DNA of 34,634 nucleotides from Myxococcaceae bacterium. Its GTDB lineage: Bacteria > Myxococcota > Myxococcia > Myxococcales > Myxococcaceae. Below, in pieces: positions 1 to 7,767 of the stretch. Where the stretch lies: contig JAFGNZ010000055.1 of the NCBI GenBank assembly GCA_016926755.1, forward strand, positions 1 to 34,634. Reading direction: 5' to 3'. Position numbers and translations under genes: made by a program. The stretch's first letter is position 1. Every line of letters starts with the position of its first letter. A model generated the notes under the pieces. That model saw only the letters and a program-made list of their open reading frames with translations. It ran no database searches and had not been told where the DNA came from.

Positions 1-1178
1 ATCTCCCGCGCCACCACGCCGAAGCCCTTGCCGTGCTCGCCGCTGCGCACCGCCTCGATGGCGGCGTTGAGCGCCAGCATGTTGGAGCGGTCCGCCAGCT
101 CCTTCACCGTCTTGGTGATGGCGCCGATCTGCTGCGTGCTCTTCCCCAGATCGTGGATGCGCTGGGCGATCTCCTGCACCTCGGTGCCCAGATCCGCCAG
201 GCCGGCGATCCCCAGCGCGATGGACGCATTGCCCTCGCGGCCCAGCATGTCGGCCCGCTCGGCCACGTTGAGCACGGCGTTGGCCTTCTGGGCCGCCACC
301 GAGGAGACCTGCCGCAGCTCCTCCATCGTGATGCGCGTCTGGTGCAGCGCCGCCGCCTGGCCGCTGACCGTCTCCTGCTGCTGCTCCGCGGAGCGGCGCA
401 TGTTCGCCGCGGACTCCGCCAGCATGCCCCCCGAGGCACGCAGCTCGTGGTGGATGGTGCGCAGGCGCTCCACCATCTCCCGGAAGGCACCCGCCAGCTG
501 CCCCACCTCATCCCCGGAGCGGACGGGCACGGCGAGCGTCAGGTCCCCGTTCTCGCTGATCTCTCGCGCCACCCGCGTCAGCGCGCGCAGCGGGCGCACC
601 AGCGAGCGCCTCAGCCCGAAGGCCAGCAACAGCGCCACGGCGATGCAGCCCAGCACCCCGCCGACGAAGAGCCGGGTGCTCCGCCAGAAGTCCGGCTGCA
701 CCTTCAGGAAGGACGAGCGCACCTCGCCCGCCTCGCCCTCCACGAGCCGGTCCAGCTCCTGGGCGTGCTCGTGGAACCGCGTGGCCAGGGCCTGGAGGTC
801 CTCCCACCCTCCGACGAAGATGAGCACGCGGCCCTCGCGCAGGGCTTCGGCGAAGCGCCTCCGCACGGTGTCGAGCCGCTTCAGCGGATAGCCCTGGTCC
901 TGAAGCACGGCGAGCTGAGCGGCGAAGGCCTTCTCCAGCTCGAGCAGCTCGGCCTCCGCCCCCGTGCCCCGAGCCGAGCTCAGCCGGAGGGTGACTTCAT
1001 GGTGGATCGTCCTCAGCTCGGAGAGCGCCATCGTCCAGTCGAAGGAGCGCTCCAGCTGGGTCTCCACCCTCCGGGCAAGTCGGTACGAGGAGACGATGTG
1101 CGCTCCGCCCAGTAAGGCGAACGCCACTCCCAGTAACACGAAGGATGCGTACAACCGGCGGCCGATACTGGCCCTCAT
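1..1178 (-). CDS. Methyl-accepting chemotaxis protein, C-terminus cut by the window edge
   Basis: This is a chemoreceptor that senses a stimulus outside the membrane and signals through a CheA-CheW-type kinase complex. The frame is open to base 1, so about 392 residues are visible. There are two membrane segments (about residues 9-30 and 170-190), a roughly 140-residue helical periplasmic domain between them, and a HAMP region (about 190-245) containing SGDEVGQL. After that comes the signalling coiled coil, ending in the conserved ADRSNMLALNAAIEAVRSGE region and then VVAREI. The receptor tip is therefore present but the return helix lies outside the window. The ATG is preceded by a good ribosome site (CTGGAGGAC) 1-9 bases upstream. 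The ligand cannot be deduced. The family call is firm. Confidence 0.95.
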   Translation of the reverse strand, partial: MRASIGRRLYASFVLLGVAFALLGGAHIVSSYRLARRVETQLERSFDWTMALSELRTIHHEVTLRLSSARGTGAEAELLELEKAFAAQLAVLQDQGYPLKRLDTVRRRFAEALREGRVLIFVGGWEDLQALATRFHEHAQELDRLVEGEAGEVRSSFLKVQPDFWRSTRLFVGGVLGCIAVALLLAFGLRRSLVRPLRALTRVAREISENGDLTLAVPVRSGDEVGQLAGAFREMVERLRTIHHELRASGGMLAESAANMRRSAEQQQETVSGQAAALHQTRITMEELRQVSSVAAQKANAVLNVAERADMLGREGNASIALGIAGLADLGTEVQEIAQRIHDLGKSTQQIGAITKTVKELADRSNMLALNAAIEAVRSGEHGKGFGVVARE

Positions 1179-1418
1179 CAGTCCTCCAGGGCCAAGAGTC
1201 CTTCGGACAGGGGAGCCTATGCAACAGGTAGGCTCACCCTGGACTGTAGGCGCGTCTCCCCCCTCCCCCTCCAGGCCAGTCTCCCAAGGGAGGAAGAGCG
1301 CCCAAGGCCACGGAGACCCAACGCAGTGCGTAGTGCTGGCCGTGAGAGGCGAGCCACACGGGCTGTGCCAGTCCCCCCCTCTGCTTTGTGTGCCTCGCCT
1401 ACTAAGGTACGTCCGCCC
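1179..1418. other. Divergent intergenic region
   Basis: This 240-bp spacer separates the chemoreceptor (leftward) and the methyltransferase (rightward), so it must carry both promoters. I see no convincing -35/-10 pair, palindrome or RNA structure. The one clear signal is the chemoreceptor ribosome site at the left edge. Confidence 0.5.
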
Positions 1419-2069
1419 ATGGCGCCCGATACGAACGAGGAGCACATCCGGCAGGCCTACGGGGAGATTGCCCCCGCCTACGAGGTCCTCTTCCCCTCCC
1501 TCCACCGGTACGGGGACAGGGTGGAGCGCTTCCTCGAGCAGGCGGTGACGCCAGGCTGCCGCGTGCTCGACGTGGGGTGCGGCACGGGCCTGCTCACCCG
1601 GGGGCTCGAGGCCTCCGTGGAGGTGGTGGGGCTGGACCTCTCGCCGGAGATGCTGGCGCTGGCCCGGCAGGGCAGGCCGACGGGCACCTGGCGCGTGCAC
1701 AGCTACCACCAGCCCATTCCCCTGGAGCTGGGGCGCTTCGACGTGCTGCTGGCCATCGGCTGCCTGGACTTCTGCGAGGACCTGGGCCAGGTGCTGAAGT
1801 ACTTCAGCGCCGCGCTGAGGCCCGGGGGGCGGATGCTCTTCACCGTGCTGGAGCGGCGGCCGGGGCTGGACGGGCACGAGGTGCCGCGGCGCCAGGTGCG
1901 GACGGCGGGGGCGTCGGTCTGGCTCTCCTTCCCCTCCTTCGAGGAGACGACCGGAGCGCTCACGGCCGCGGGGCTGCTGCCGCTGGGCTACTCCCACGCG
2001 CCCGGCTGGGTGCACCTGATGGAGCAGCGGACCATGTACTTCGGCTGGTGGGACGTGGCGCGGCGCTGA
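1419..2069 (+). CDS. Class I SAM-dependent methyltransferase
   Basis: A 216-residue soluble protein that should transfer a methyl group from S-adenosylmethionine to an unknown acceptor. The glycine-rich SAM motif LDVGCGTGLLT lies at about residues 50-60, and the acidic end of strand 2 follows in VVGLDLSPEMLALAR. Strand 4 is seen as FDVLLAIGCLDFCEDL and the post-motif as LRPGGRMLFTVLE. It resembles the ubiE/Methyltransf_11-25 type used on small molecules. The ATG at 1419 is chosen because homology-like sequence starts there; an upstream in-frame start at 1326 would add 31 low-complexity residues. Only a weak AAGG lies upstream. It is a single gene with no obvious partner. Confidence 0.85.
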   Translation: MAPDTNEEHIRQAYGEIAPAYEVLFPSLHRYGDRVERFLEQAVTPGCRVLDVGCGTGLLTRGLEASVEVVGLDLSPEMLALARQGRPTGTWRVHSYHQPIPLELGRFDVLLAIGCLDFCEDLGQVLKYFSAALRPGGRMLFTVLERRPGLDGHEVPRRQVRTAGASVWLSFPSFEETTGALTAAGLLPLGYSHAPGWVHLMEQRTMYFGWWDVARR

Positions 2070-2100
2070 GACTCCCCTGCCCCAGACGTGTACCTCTCTC

Positions 2101-2129
2101 TTGACTTGAAGTAAGTAAACGTTTACTTA
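2101..2129 (+). promoter_or_regulatory. Candidate tetR operon promoter
   Basis: TTGACT at 2101-2106 matches the -35 consensus well. Seventeen bases later TACTTA (2124-2129) is a plausible -10. Transcription would then begin about base 2136, practically at the tetR ATG (2137), implying a leaderless message. This agrees with the absence of any ribosome site before that ATG. The assignment rests on pattern only. Confidence 0.5.
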
Positions 2130-2131
2130 CT
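2110..2131. promoter_or_regulatory. Perfect 22-bp palindrome, probable TetR operator
   Basis: The half-site AGTAAGTAAAC is followed immediately by its exact reverse complement, giving a 22-bp dyad with no spacer. It lies 5 bp before the TetR start codon and overlaps the spacer and -10 of the candidate promoter. Its length, symmetry and AT-richness within GC-rich DNA are typical of a TetR dimer operator. Negative autoregulation of the whole efflux operon is the expected behaviour. Confidence 0.8.
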
Positions 2132-2136
2132 AGCCC

Positions 2137-2736
2137 ATGGCCCGAAGGCTTCCACAACCCGAGCGGCGCGCCCAGATCGCGGATGCCGCGCTGCGCATCA
2201 TCGAGACGCGTGGCATCGGGCAGCTCACCGTGGCCGCGCTCGCCGAAGAGGTCGGCATGACAGGGGGCGCGCTGTACCGGCACTACGCGTCGCTGGAGGC
2301 CGTCCTCGAGGCGGTCGCGGAGCGTGTCTCCGAGCTGCTGGATGAGAGCCTCCCCGATCCGAGCCTGGCGCCCCTCGACTGGCTCGAGCGCTTCATCAAG
2401 TCCCGCTCGACGGCGGTGTCCGGGCATCCAGGGCTGGCGCGGCTCCTCTTCTCGGATCAGTTCGCGCTGGCGATGCCCCAAGCGAGCATCGCGCGGCTCC
2501 GGGAGGCGATCCTGAAGACCTTCGGGGGCATCGCCGCAGCACTCGAGCGCGGTCAGGAGCAAGGCGTGATCCGCCGGGATCTCGCGCCGCTCGCGCTGGT
2601 TCCAGCCGTCGCCGGGATCGTTCAGGTCCTGGTCCTCGCCCAAGGCGGCAGGGTCCTGGAGGGGATGATGTCGGCCGACGTGGCCTGGCCGATCCTCCGC
2701 GCCCTGCTGATGCCTCCCAAGGAAGGTGCTGCATGA
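2137..2736 (+). CDS. TetR-family transcriptional regulator of the efflux operon
   Basis: A 199-residue repressor. The N-terminal helix-turn-helix is clear: RRAQIADAALRIIETRG, then LTVAALAEEVGMTGGALYRHY (about residues 10-50), which is the TetR_N signature. The C-terminal helical domain would bind a ligand of unknown identity. The stop overlaps the next start (ATGA at 2733-2736), so it is translationally coupled to the adaptor gene and heads the operon. No Shine-Dalgarno sequence precedes the ATG, and the palindrome directly upstream leaves room for only a very short leader. It most likely represses its own operon until an exported compound binds it. Confidence 0.93.
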   Translation: MARRLPQPERRAQIADAALRIIETRGIGQLTVAALAEEVGMTGGALYRHYASLEAVLEAVAERVSELLDESLPDPSLAPLDWLERFIKSRSTAVSGHPGLARLLFSDQFALAMPQASIARLREAILKTFGGIAAALERGQEQGVIRRDLAPLALVPAVAGIVQVLVLAQGGRVLEGMMSADVAWPILRALLMPPKEGAA

Positions 2737-3896
2737 AAGCTGCCGCTCTCATGGGCGCGCTCAAGCGCTCGTGGCTGATCCTCGTGCTGGTCGCCCTCGG
2801 CGCGGGCCTCGTGCTCTACAGCCGGCTGCGCCCCGTCGAGGCCTCGAGGGTGCGGGTCGAGACCGGCCCGGTCCTTCGGGAGGCGAGCGGGACCGGGACG
2901 CTGGAGAGCGAGGCCCAGGTCAACGTGGCCTTCACGGTCGCGGGGCGCATCGGCGAGATCCGCGTGCGTGAAGGGCAGCACGTGCGGGCCGGAGATGAGC
3001 TGGCGTGGCTCGATCCTCGAGAGCCTCAGCAGCAGCTGACGGTAGCGCGCCGGAACCTCGAAGCCGCGACCGTCAGCCTCAAGCGCAGCGACGCGGACAT
3101 CCGCCGGGCCCAGGTGACCCTCGAGGCCGCGCAGCGCGAGGCGCGCCGTGTGGACGCGCTCTTCGAGGGTGGCGCCGCCACGCTCGCGGCTCGGGACGCG
3201 GCCCACGAGCGGCTGGCCCGCGCCGAAGCGGAGCTCGAGGCCGCCACGGCTGCCCGGCAGCACGGGGCGAGCAGCGTCGAGCTGGCGCGCGCGTCAATGG
3301 ACGTCCAGGCTCAGCGCTCAGGCGAGGCAAGGCTCCTGAGCCCGCTCGAGGGCATCGTCGTCCGGCGGCTCCACGAGCCAGGGGACGTCATCACGCCCGG
3401 GCAGCCGGTGCTGGTGCTCGCCTCGAGCACGAAGGTGCTCGCCAGGATCTGGCTCGATGAGACCGTGCTTCACGAGCTGCAGGAGGGGCAAGAGGCCCGG
3501 GTCGTGCTCCGGGGTGAGCCATCACGCAGCTACCGGGCCCGCGTGGATGCCATCGCCGCCGAGGTTGATCGACAGACCCATGAGGTCCTCGTGGACCTGG
3601 AGCTCCTCGAGCGCCCGCAGCGCCTCGCCTTCGGGCAGCGCGTGGATGGCTTCGTCACGCTCGAGGCGGTCCCCGCCGCGCTTCGCGTGCGCCAGGGGGC
3701 GTGCGATCTCGCGCGAAAGACGTGCTTCGTCGAGCGCGGCGGACGTGTCGCGGAGGCGCAGGTGGGGTTGGGGCTCGTCGGGAGTGACTGGGTGGAGGTC
3801 CGCACCGGCCTCGCCAAGAACGACGTCGTCCTGGTGCCGCCCGCGAACGGCAGCCGCCTGGCCGCCGGGCACCTCGTCGCTGGGGCGCGGCCATGA
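2733..3896 (+). CDS. HlyD/DevB-type membrane fusion (adaptor) protein
   Basis: A 387-residue periplasmic adaptor that would link the inner-membrane ABC pump to an outer-membrane channel. An N-terminal membrane anchor spans about residues 12-29. A split lipoyl-like domain is seen at GRIGEIRVREGQHVRAGDEL (about residues 70-90) and again at LLSPLEGIVVRRLHEPGDVI. Between them is a helical hairpin rich in Ala, Arg and Glu (about 95-200). Beta-barrel and membrane-proximal parts follow. It overlaps tetR by 4 bp and the permease by 4 bp. An internal ATG at 2751 is an alternative start. No TolC-like gene is present, so the outer-membrane partner must be encoded elsewhere. Confidence 0.9.
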   Translation: MKAAALMGALKRSWLILVLVALGAGLVLYSRLRPVEASRVRVETGPVLREASGTGTLESEAQVNVAFTVAGRIGEIRVREGQHVRAGDELAWLDPREPQQQLTVARRNLEAATVSLKRSDADIRRAQVTLEAAQREARRVDALFEGGAATLAARDAAHERLARAEAELEAATAARQHGASSVELARASMDVQAQRSGEARLLSPLEGIVVRRLHEPGDVITPGQPVLVLASSTKVLARIWLDETVLHELQEGQEARVVLRGEPSRSYRARVDAIAAEVDRQTHEVLVDLELLERPQRLAFGQRVDGFVTLEAVPAALRVRQGACDLARKTCFVERGGRVAEAQVGLGLVGSDWVEVRTGLAKNDVVLVPPANGSRLAAGHLVAGARP

Positions 3897-5026
3897 ACCT
3901 CGCGTGGAGGGACATCCGGCATCAGGGGCCTCGCTTCGTCGTGACGGGCCTGGGGCTCGGGCTCCTCTTCGCGATCGTGCTCGCCATGGGCGGCATCTAC
4001 CGCGGCATGGTGGAGGACGCGGTGTTGCTCGTGAACCAGATGGGCGCGGATCTATGGCTGGTTCAGCGCGACACCCGGGGGCCGTTCGCCGAGCGCTCGG
4101 TGGTGCCGGAGCTCCTCGAGACTCGCGCCCGCGGAGTCCAAGGCGTGCAGTGGGCGCGCGGGTTCACGACGATCACCGTGCAGCCGCAGCACTCGGGCCG
4201 CGTCCTGAGGCTCACGCTCGTCGGGCTGGCCTGGCCTGACGAGCGGGGCGGTTCACTGCCGCTGAGCACGGGGCGGCCGCTGCTCAGCGCCCACCGGGAG
4301 CTCATCGTGGATCGCTCCCTGGGCCTCCTCCCTGGGCAGACGCTGGAGCTGGGTGACGAGAGCTTCACCGTGGTCGGGCTGGGCCAGGGGCTCGTCTCTT
4401 CCGGTGGAGATGCGCTCGGCTTCGTCACCCAGAATGATCTCGCCGCCATCCAGCGGCACCTCGCCCCCGAGGCGCTGCGGCTCGCGCGCTCGTCGGGCGC
4501 CCCTCCGGCCGATCCAGGGATCTCCGCCGTGCTCGTCCGCGTGGCGCCGGGCGCCTCCGTCGAGAGCGTGCGCGCGCGGCTCGCGCAATGGGGGGACGTG
4601 TCCGTCTACACGACCGAGGAGCAGCGGGCGCTCCTGCTCGAGGGGGTCGTCGACAAGGCCCGCCGGCAGATCGGCCTCTTCCGAGCCCTGCTCGCGATCG
4701 TGTCCGGCATCGTCGTCTCGCTGGTGATCTTCAACATGACGGTGGCGAAGACCCGCGAGATCGCCCTGGTCAAGCTCATGGGGGCCCGGTGGACCGTCGT
4801 GGTGAGCATGATCCTGCAGCAGTCCGTGCTGCTCACGGTGCTCGCCTACGCCTTCGCGCTCGTGCTCTCGCAGCTCGCCTTTCCCTACTTCCCGCGCCGC
4901 GTCGTCGTCGGTGGGGGTGAGCTGGCCGGCGTGCTGGGGCTCTCGATGGCCATCGCGCTCGTCGCGAGCACCCTGGCCATCCGGCGGGCGCTTCGGATTC
5001 CGGCAACCACGATCCTGGCGGGATAG
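3893..5026 (+). CDS. ABC transporter permease, FtsX/MacB (DevC-like)
   Basis: A 377-residue inner-membrane permease. It has one N-terminal membrane helix (about 17-37), a large periplasmic domain (about 40-260), and three C-terminal helices (about 265-290, 300-335, 345-370). The start MNLAWRDIRHQGPRF followed by GADLWLVQRDTRGPFAERS resembles DevC-type permeases of the DevBCA exporters. The FtsX core appears as VAKTREIALVKLMGARW. The adaptor-permease-ATPase order is the same as in DevBCA systems. Such pumps export lipids, peptides, haem-related or toxic compounds; the substrate here is unknown. Confidence 0.9.
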   Translation: MNLAWRDIRHQGPRFVVTGLGLGLLFAIVLAMGGIYRGMVEDAVLLVNQMGADLWLVQRDTRGPFAERSVVPELLETRARGVQGVQWARGFTTITVQPQHSGRVLRLTLVGLAWPDERGGSLPLSTGRPLLSAHRELIVDRSLGLLPGQTLELGDESFTVVGLGQGLVSSGGDALGFVTQNDLAAIQRHLAPEALRLARSSGAPPADPGISAVLVRVAPGASVESVRARLAQWGDVSVYTTEEQRALLLEGVVDKARRQIGLFRALLAIVSGIVVSLVIFNMTVAKTREIALVKLMGARWTVVVSMILQQSVLLTVLAYAFALVLSQLAFPYFPRRVVVGGGELAGVLGLSMAIALVASTLAIRRALRIPATTILAG

Positions 5027-5028
5027 CC

Positions 5029-5736
5029 ATGCACGTCATCGAAGCGCAAGGACTCTGGAAGACGTACGGCAAGGGCGAGACCGAGGTGGTGGCGCTGCGC
5101 GACGTCTCGCTGCGCGTGAGCCGGGGAGAGGTGGCCGCGCTCCTCGGGCCAAGTGGCTCTGGCAAGTCGTCGCTCCTCACCACGCTCGGGCTGCTCCAGT
5201 TTCCGGATCGAGGCTCGGTGCGCATCGGCGAGCTCGAAGCGGTGATCGAGGGACGGCTCCGCGTCGATGCGGCCCGCGTTCGGCGCGAGCGCATCGGCTT
5301 CGTGTTCCAGAAGGCGAACCTCATCCCCTTCCTGAACGCCCTCGACAACGTGCTCGTGGCGTTCGAGATCAACAACCGCGGGGGCCGCGAGGCGCGCCAG
5401 CGCGCCGCTGCGCTCCTCGACTACCTGGGGCTGGCGGACAGGCTGGCCCACATGCCGGACGAGCTCTCAGGAGGGCAACAACAGCGCGTCGCGATCGCGC
5501 GAGCCCTGGCCATGGAGCCACCCGTCATCCTCGCCGACGAGCCGACCGCCGCCCTCGATGGGCGGAGGAGCCGCGATGTCATGCAGCTCTTCCGAAGAGT
5601 GGCTCATGAGCGAGGGACCGCGGTCGTCATCGTGACGCACGACCATCGGACGCTCGACGCTTTCGACACCGTTCACGAGATGGAAGACGGCGTGCTGCGC
5701 ACCACCCCCCACCCCAGCGCTGCCCCAGCGCACTGA
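5029..5736 (+). CDS. ABC transporter ATPase (MacB/DevA/LolD class)
   Basis: A 235-residue ATPase that powers the preceding permease. Visible motifs are Walker A GPSGSGKS (residues 40-47), the Q-loop in [11 protein letters not shown] (about 91-101), the signature LSGGQQQR (146-153), Walker B VILADEPT (166-173), the D-loop ALD, and the switch histidine in VIVTHD. All are intact. It begins 2 bases after the permease stop, so it belongs to the same operon. An unusual acidic stretch ([17 protein letters not shown]) follows the first third, in the region that normally contacts the nucleotide-free lobe. Confidence 0.95.
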   Translation: MHVIEAQGLWKTYGKGETEVVALRDVSLRVSRGEVAALLGPSGSGKSSLLTTLGLLQFPDRGSVRIGELEAVIEGRLRVDAARVRRERIGFVFQKANLIPFLNALDNVLVAFEINNRGGREARQRAAALLDYLGLADRLAHMPDELSGGQQQRVAIARALAMEPPVILADEPTAALDGRRSRDVMQLFRRVAHERGTAVVIVTHDHRTLDAFDTVHEMEDGVLRTTPHPSAAPAH

Positions 5737-5755
5737 CCCACGAGGACCCCACACC

Positions 5756-6244
5756 ATGAAACTCCCTGAGACATTCCATTTCCTGCGCCTCGGCTGGTGG
5801 ATGACGCACATGGCCGCGATCGGAGCCATTGCCGCATTGGGCTTTCACTTCGGCAGTGCCCACTCCGGGCACGGCGCGGAGCACAAGCCCGCCGTGGCAG
5901 CGGCGCCCGGAAGCAACGCCGTGAGGGACGAGATGCGGCTCCTGGAGCGAGCGCTGGGTGGGGGAGCGGCCCACTTTGCCAGCGGGGATCTCCGGCCGAT
6001 CGAGCACGCCCTGCACGAGGTGCATGCCGCCCGGGAGCGCACGACCGAGGCCATCCGGAGCGGCGGCTACCGCCCGCCACGCAACGGCGACCAGTTGGAG
6101 CGCTTCCTGGAGCTGGACAAGGACTTTCACACTCAGCTCGAGGCGCTCGCGGGTGCGGCGGCGCGAAATGACCCCAAGGAGGCCGGAGCAGCGCTCGGCC
6201 GGGTCATGCAGGGCTGCCAGGGCTGCCACGCAGAGTACCGCTGA
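5756..6244 (+). CDS. Cytochrome c'-like haem protein, membrane-anchored
   Basis: A 162-residue protein with one N-terminal hydrophobic segment (about 14-31, an uncleaved anchor or signal), a helical body rich in Ala, Glu and Arg, and a haem-attachment motif CQGCH at residues 154-158, five residues from the end. A C-terminal CxxCH on a four-helix body is the hallmark of the cytochrome c' family, whose members bind NO or CO at a five-coordinate haem. It starts 19 bp after the ATPase stop with a GAGGA ribosome site, so it is probably the last gene of the TetR operon. A small electron-transfer cytochrome is the alternative reading. Confidence 0.75.
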   Translation: MKLPETFHFLRLGWWMTHMAAIGAIAALGFHFGSAHSGHGAEHKPAVAAAPGSNAVRDEMRLLERALGGGAAHFASGDLRPIEHALHEVHAARERTTEAIRSGGYRPPRNGDQLERFLELDKDFHTQLEALAGAAARNDPKEAGAALGRVMQGCQGCHAEYR

Positions 6245-6510
6245 GCTCGCCTGGAGAGGCCCGCGGCCCGTAAGCTCGCGCCATGCTCCTGCTCGGGCTG
6301 CTTCCGACCGCAGCGCTCGCTTCGAGCGAGATGTGCGCTTCGAGCGCTCGAAGCTGAAGGGGATCGACGGGTCGGGCGTGTCCGGGATGTGTCGGGCGCC
6401 AGACCAATACCCGCGTGAGGCGCGGTGGGGTAGCTCCCTGGAGGGAGCGAACCGGCGTGCTGGCTGTTATGGTCGGTCCACCTTCCTGGGATGGGTGTCT
6501 GGCGTTCGCC
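6245..6510. other. Intergenic region with palindromes and a possible gene remnant
   Basis: This 266-bp stretch separates two export operons. A 24-codon reading frame (6283-6357) encodes a peptide starting MLLLGLLPTAALAS, which looks like a signal peptide cut off by a stop soon after the predicted cleavage site. Two related hairpins lie inside it (CTCGCT-TCG-AGCGAG and the palindrome at 6337-6354). GTCGGGCG occurs twice just downstream. It may be the scar of a lost secreted-protein gene, or a termination and promoter zone. Confidence 0.35.
6337..6354. repeat. Perfect 18-bp palindrome
   Basis: Half-site GCTTCGAGC is followed directly by its reverse complement. A second copy of the CGCTTCGAGCG core lies about 20 bp to the left. 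It could fold as a hairpin ending the cytochrome operon or serve as a binding site for the next one. There is no T-tract on either side. Confidence 0.5.
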
Positions 6511-7761
6511 ATGGCGCAGAGCGTGAGGGGTTCCAGAGTCGCGAAGTGGGCGCGGCGGCACCCGCTCTGGGCGGGGCTGCTCGCGGCGGTGGCGCTGTTG
6601 GTCGTCCTGGGCGCTCTCCGCTCGCTGCGAGGCGCCGAGGTGGAGGCCCTGCACGTCACCCGGGGGCCGATCGTCCATCGGATCGTGGTGAGCGGCAGAG
6701 TGTCCCCGCCGGCACAGGTGTCGGTGGCCAGCGTGCTCTCTGGCACGGTGGAGACGGTGGCGGTGGAGGAAGGGGCGCAGGTAGAGCCGGGCCAGGTGCT
6801 GCTGAAGCTGGAGAGCGCGACGTGGGAGGCGGATGTGGCCCGGGCCCGCGCCGGAGTCGTCCAGGCCCGCGCCCGGCTCAGCCAGCTGCTGAATGTGAGC
6901 GCTCCGCAGCGAGCCCAGGCCGTCCGCCAGGCCGAGGTGGCGCGGGACCAGGCCGAGCGCGCCTTCGAGCGATCTCGCACGCTGCTCGAGGCGGGCGCCG
7001 TCACGCAGGAGCAGTTCGATCAAGCTCGGAGCGCGCTGGAGGTCGCGCGCAGCCGCCTGACCAGCGCCCAGGCCGAGGCCACCGCCAGCCTCCAGGGTGG
7101 GGCCGAGCTCCAACTCGTGGAGGCCGGAGTGGAGCAAGCGGAGGCGGAGCTGAAGGCTGCCCAGGAGCGGCGCGATCAGGCCACGCTGAGGGCGCCAGTG
7201 CGCGCGGTGGTCCTGCGCCGAGAGGTAGAGCCGGGGGACTCGGCGCAGCCGGGCCGGGGGCTGCTCACGCTGGCGCGGATGGGAGAGACGCGCCTCACCG
7301 TGGAGCCGGATGAGCGCAGCCTCGCCTTCATCCAGAGAGGGCAGCCCGCGCTGGCCTCCGCGGACGCCTTCCCCGGGGAGCGCTTCGCCGCGGTCGTGGA
7401 GACGGTGGCTCCCTCGGTGGATCCGAGCCGGGGCACGGTGGAGGTGAAGCTCGCGGTGCCGCAGCCGCCGGGCTACCTGCGGCCGGGGATGACGGTGTCC
7501 GTGGAGATCGAGGTGGGGCGGCGCGAGCGCGTGCTGGTGCTGCCCTCGGAGGCGGTGCGGGACATGGCCTCGGAGCAGCCCTGGGTGCTCGTCCACCAGG
7601 ACGGCCGCGCCGCGCGCAGGGATGTGACGCTGGGGCTGCGAGGAGAGGAGCGGGTGGAGGTGGCTCGAGGGGTGAAGGAGGGAGAGTTGGTCCTGCTGCC
7701 CTCCTCTCGGACGCTGCGCCCGGGCCAGCGCGTGCGGCCTCGGGTGCGAGAGGGACGGTGA
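6511..7761 (+). CDS. HlyD/AcrA-type adaptor protein of second ABC exporter
   Basis: A 416-residue membrane fusion protein. It has an N-terminal anchor (about 18-37) and a lipoyl half-motif TVEVEEGAQVEPGQVLLKLE-like segment (about 80-105). A long helical hairpin follows (about 110-225), rich in Gln, Ala and Glu, with the turn at AGAVTQEQFDQARSALE. The second lipoyl half is TLRAPVRAVVLRREVEPGDS, followed by beta-barrel segments and PGMTVSVEIEVGRRERVLVLP. The ATG at 6511 puts the anchor near the N-terminus; longer starts at 6415 and 6469 are possible because no strong ribosome site is seen. It is the first gene of an adaptor-permease-ATPase operon. Confidence 0.9.
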   Translation: MAQSVRGSRVAKWARRHPLWAGLLAAVALLVVLGALRSLRGAEVEALHVTRGPIVHRIVVSGRVSPPAQVSVASVLSGTVETVAVEEGAQVEPGQVLLKLESATWEADVARARAGVVQARARLSQLLNVSAPQRAQAVRQAEVARDQAERAFERSRTLLEAGAVTQEQFDQARSALEVARSRLTSAQAEATASLQGGAELQLVEAGVEQAEAELKAAQERRDQATLRAPVRAVVLRREVEPGDSAQPGRGLLTLARMGETRLTVEPDERSLAFIQRGQPALASADAFPGERFAAVVETVAPSVDPSRGTVEVKLAVPQPPGYLRPGMTVSVEIEVGRRERVLVLPSEAVRDMASEQPWVLVHQDGRAARRDVTLGLRGEERVEVARGVKEGELVLLPSSRTLRPGQRVRPRVREGR

Positions 7762-7767
7762 GAGGCC

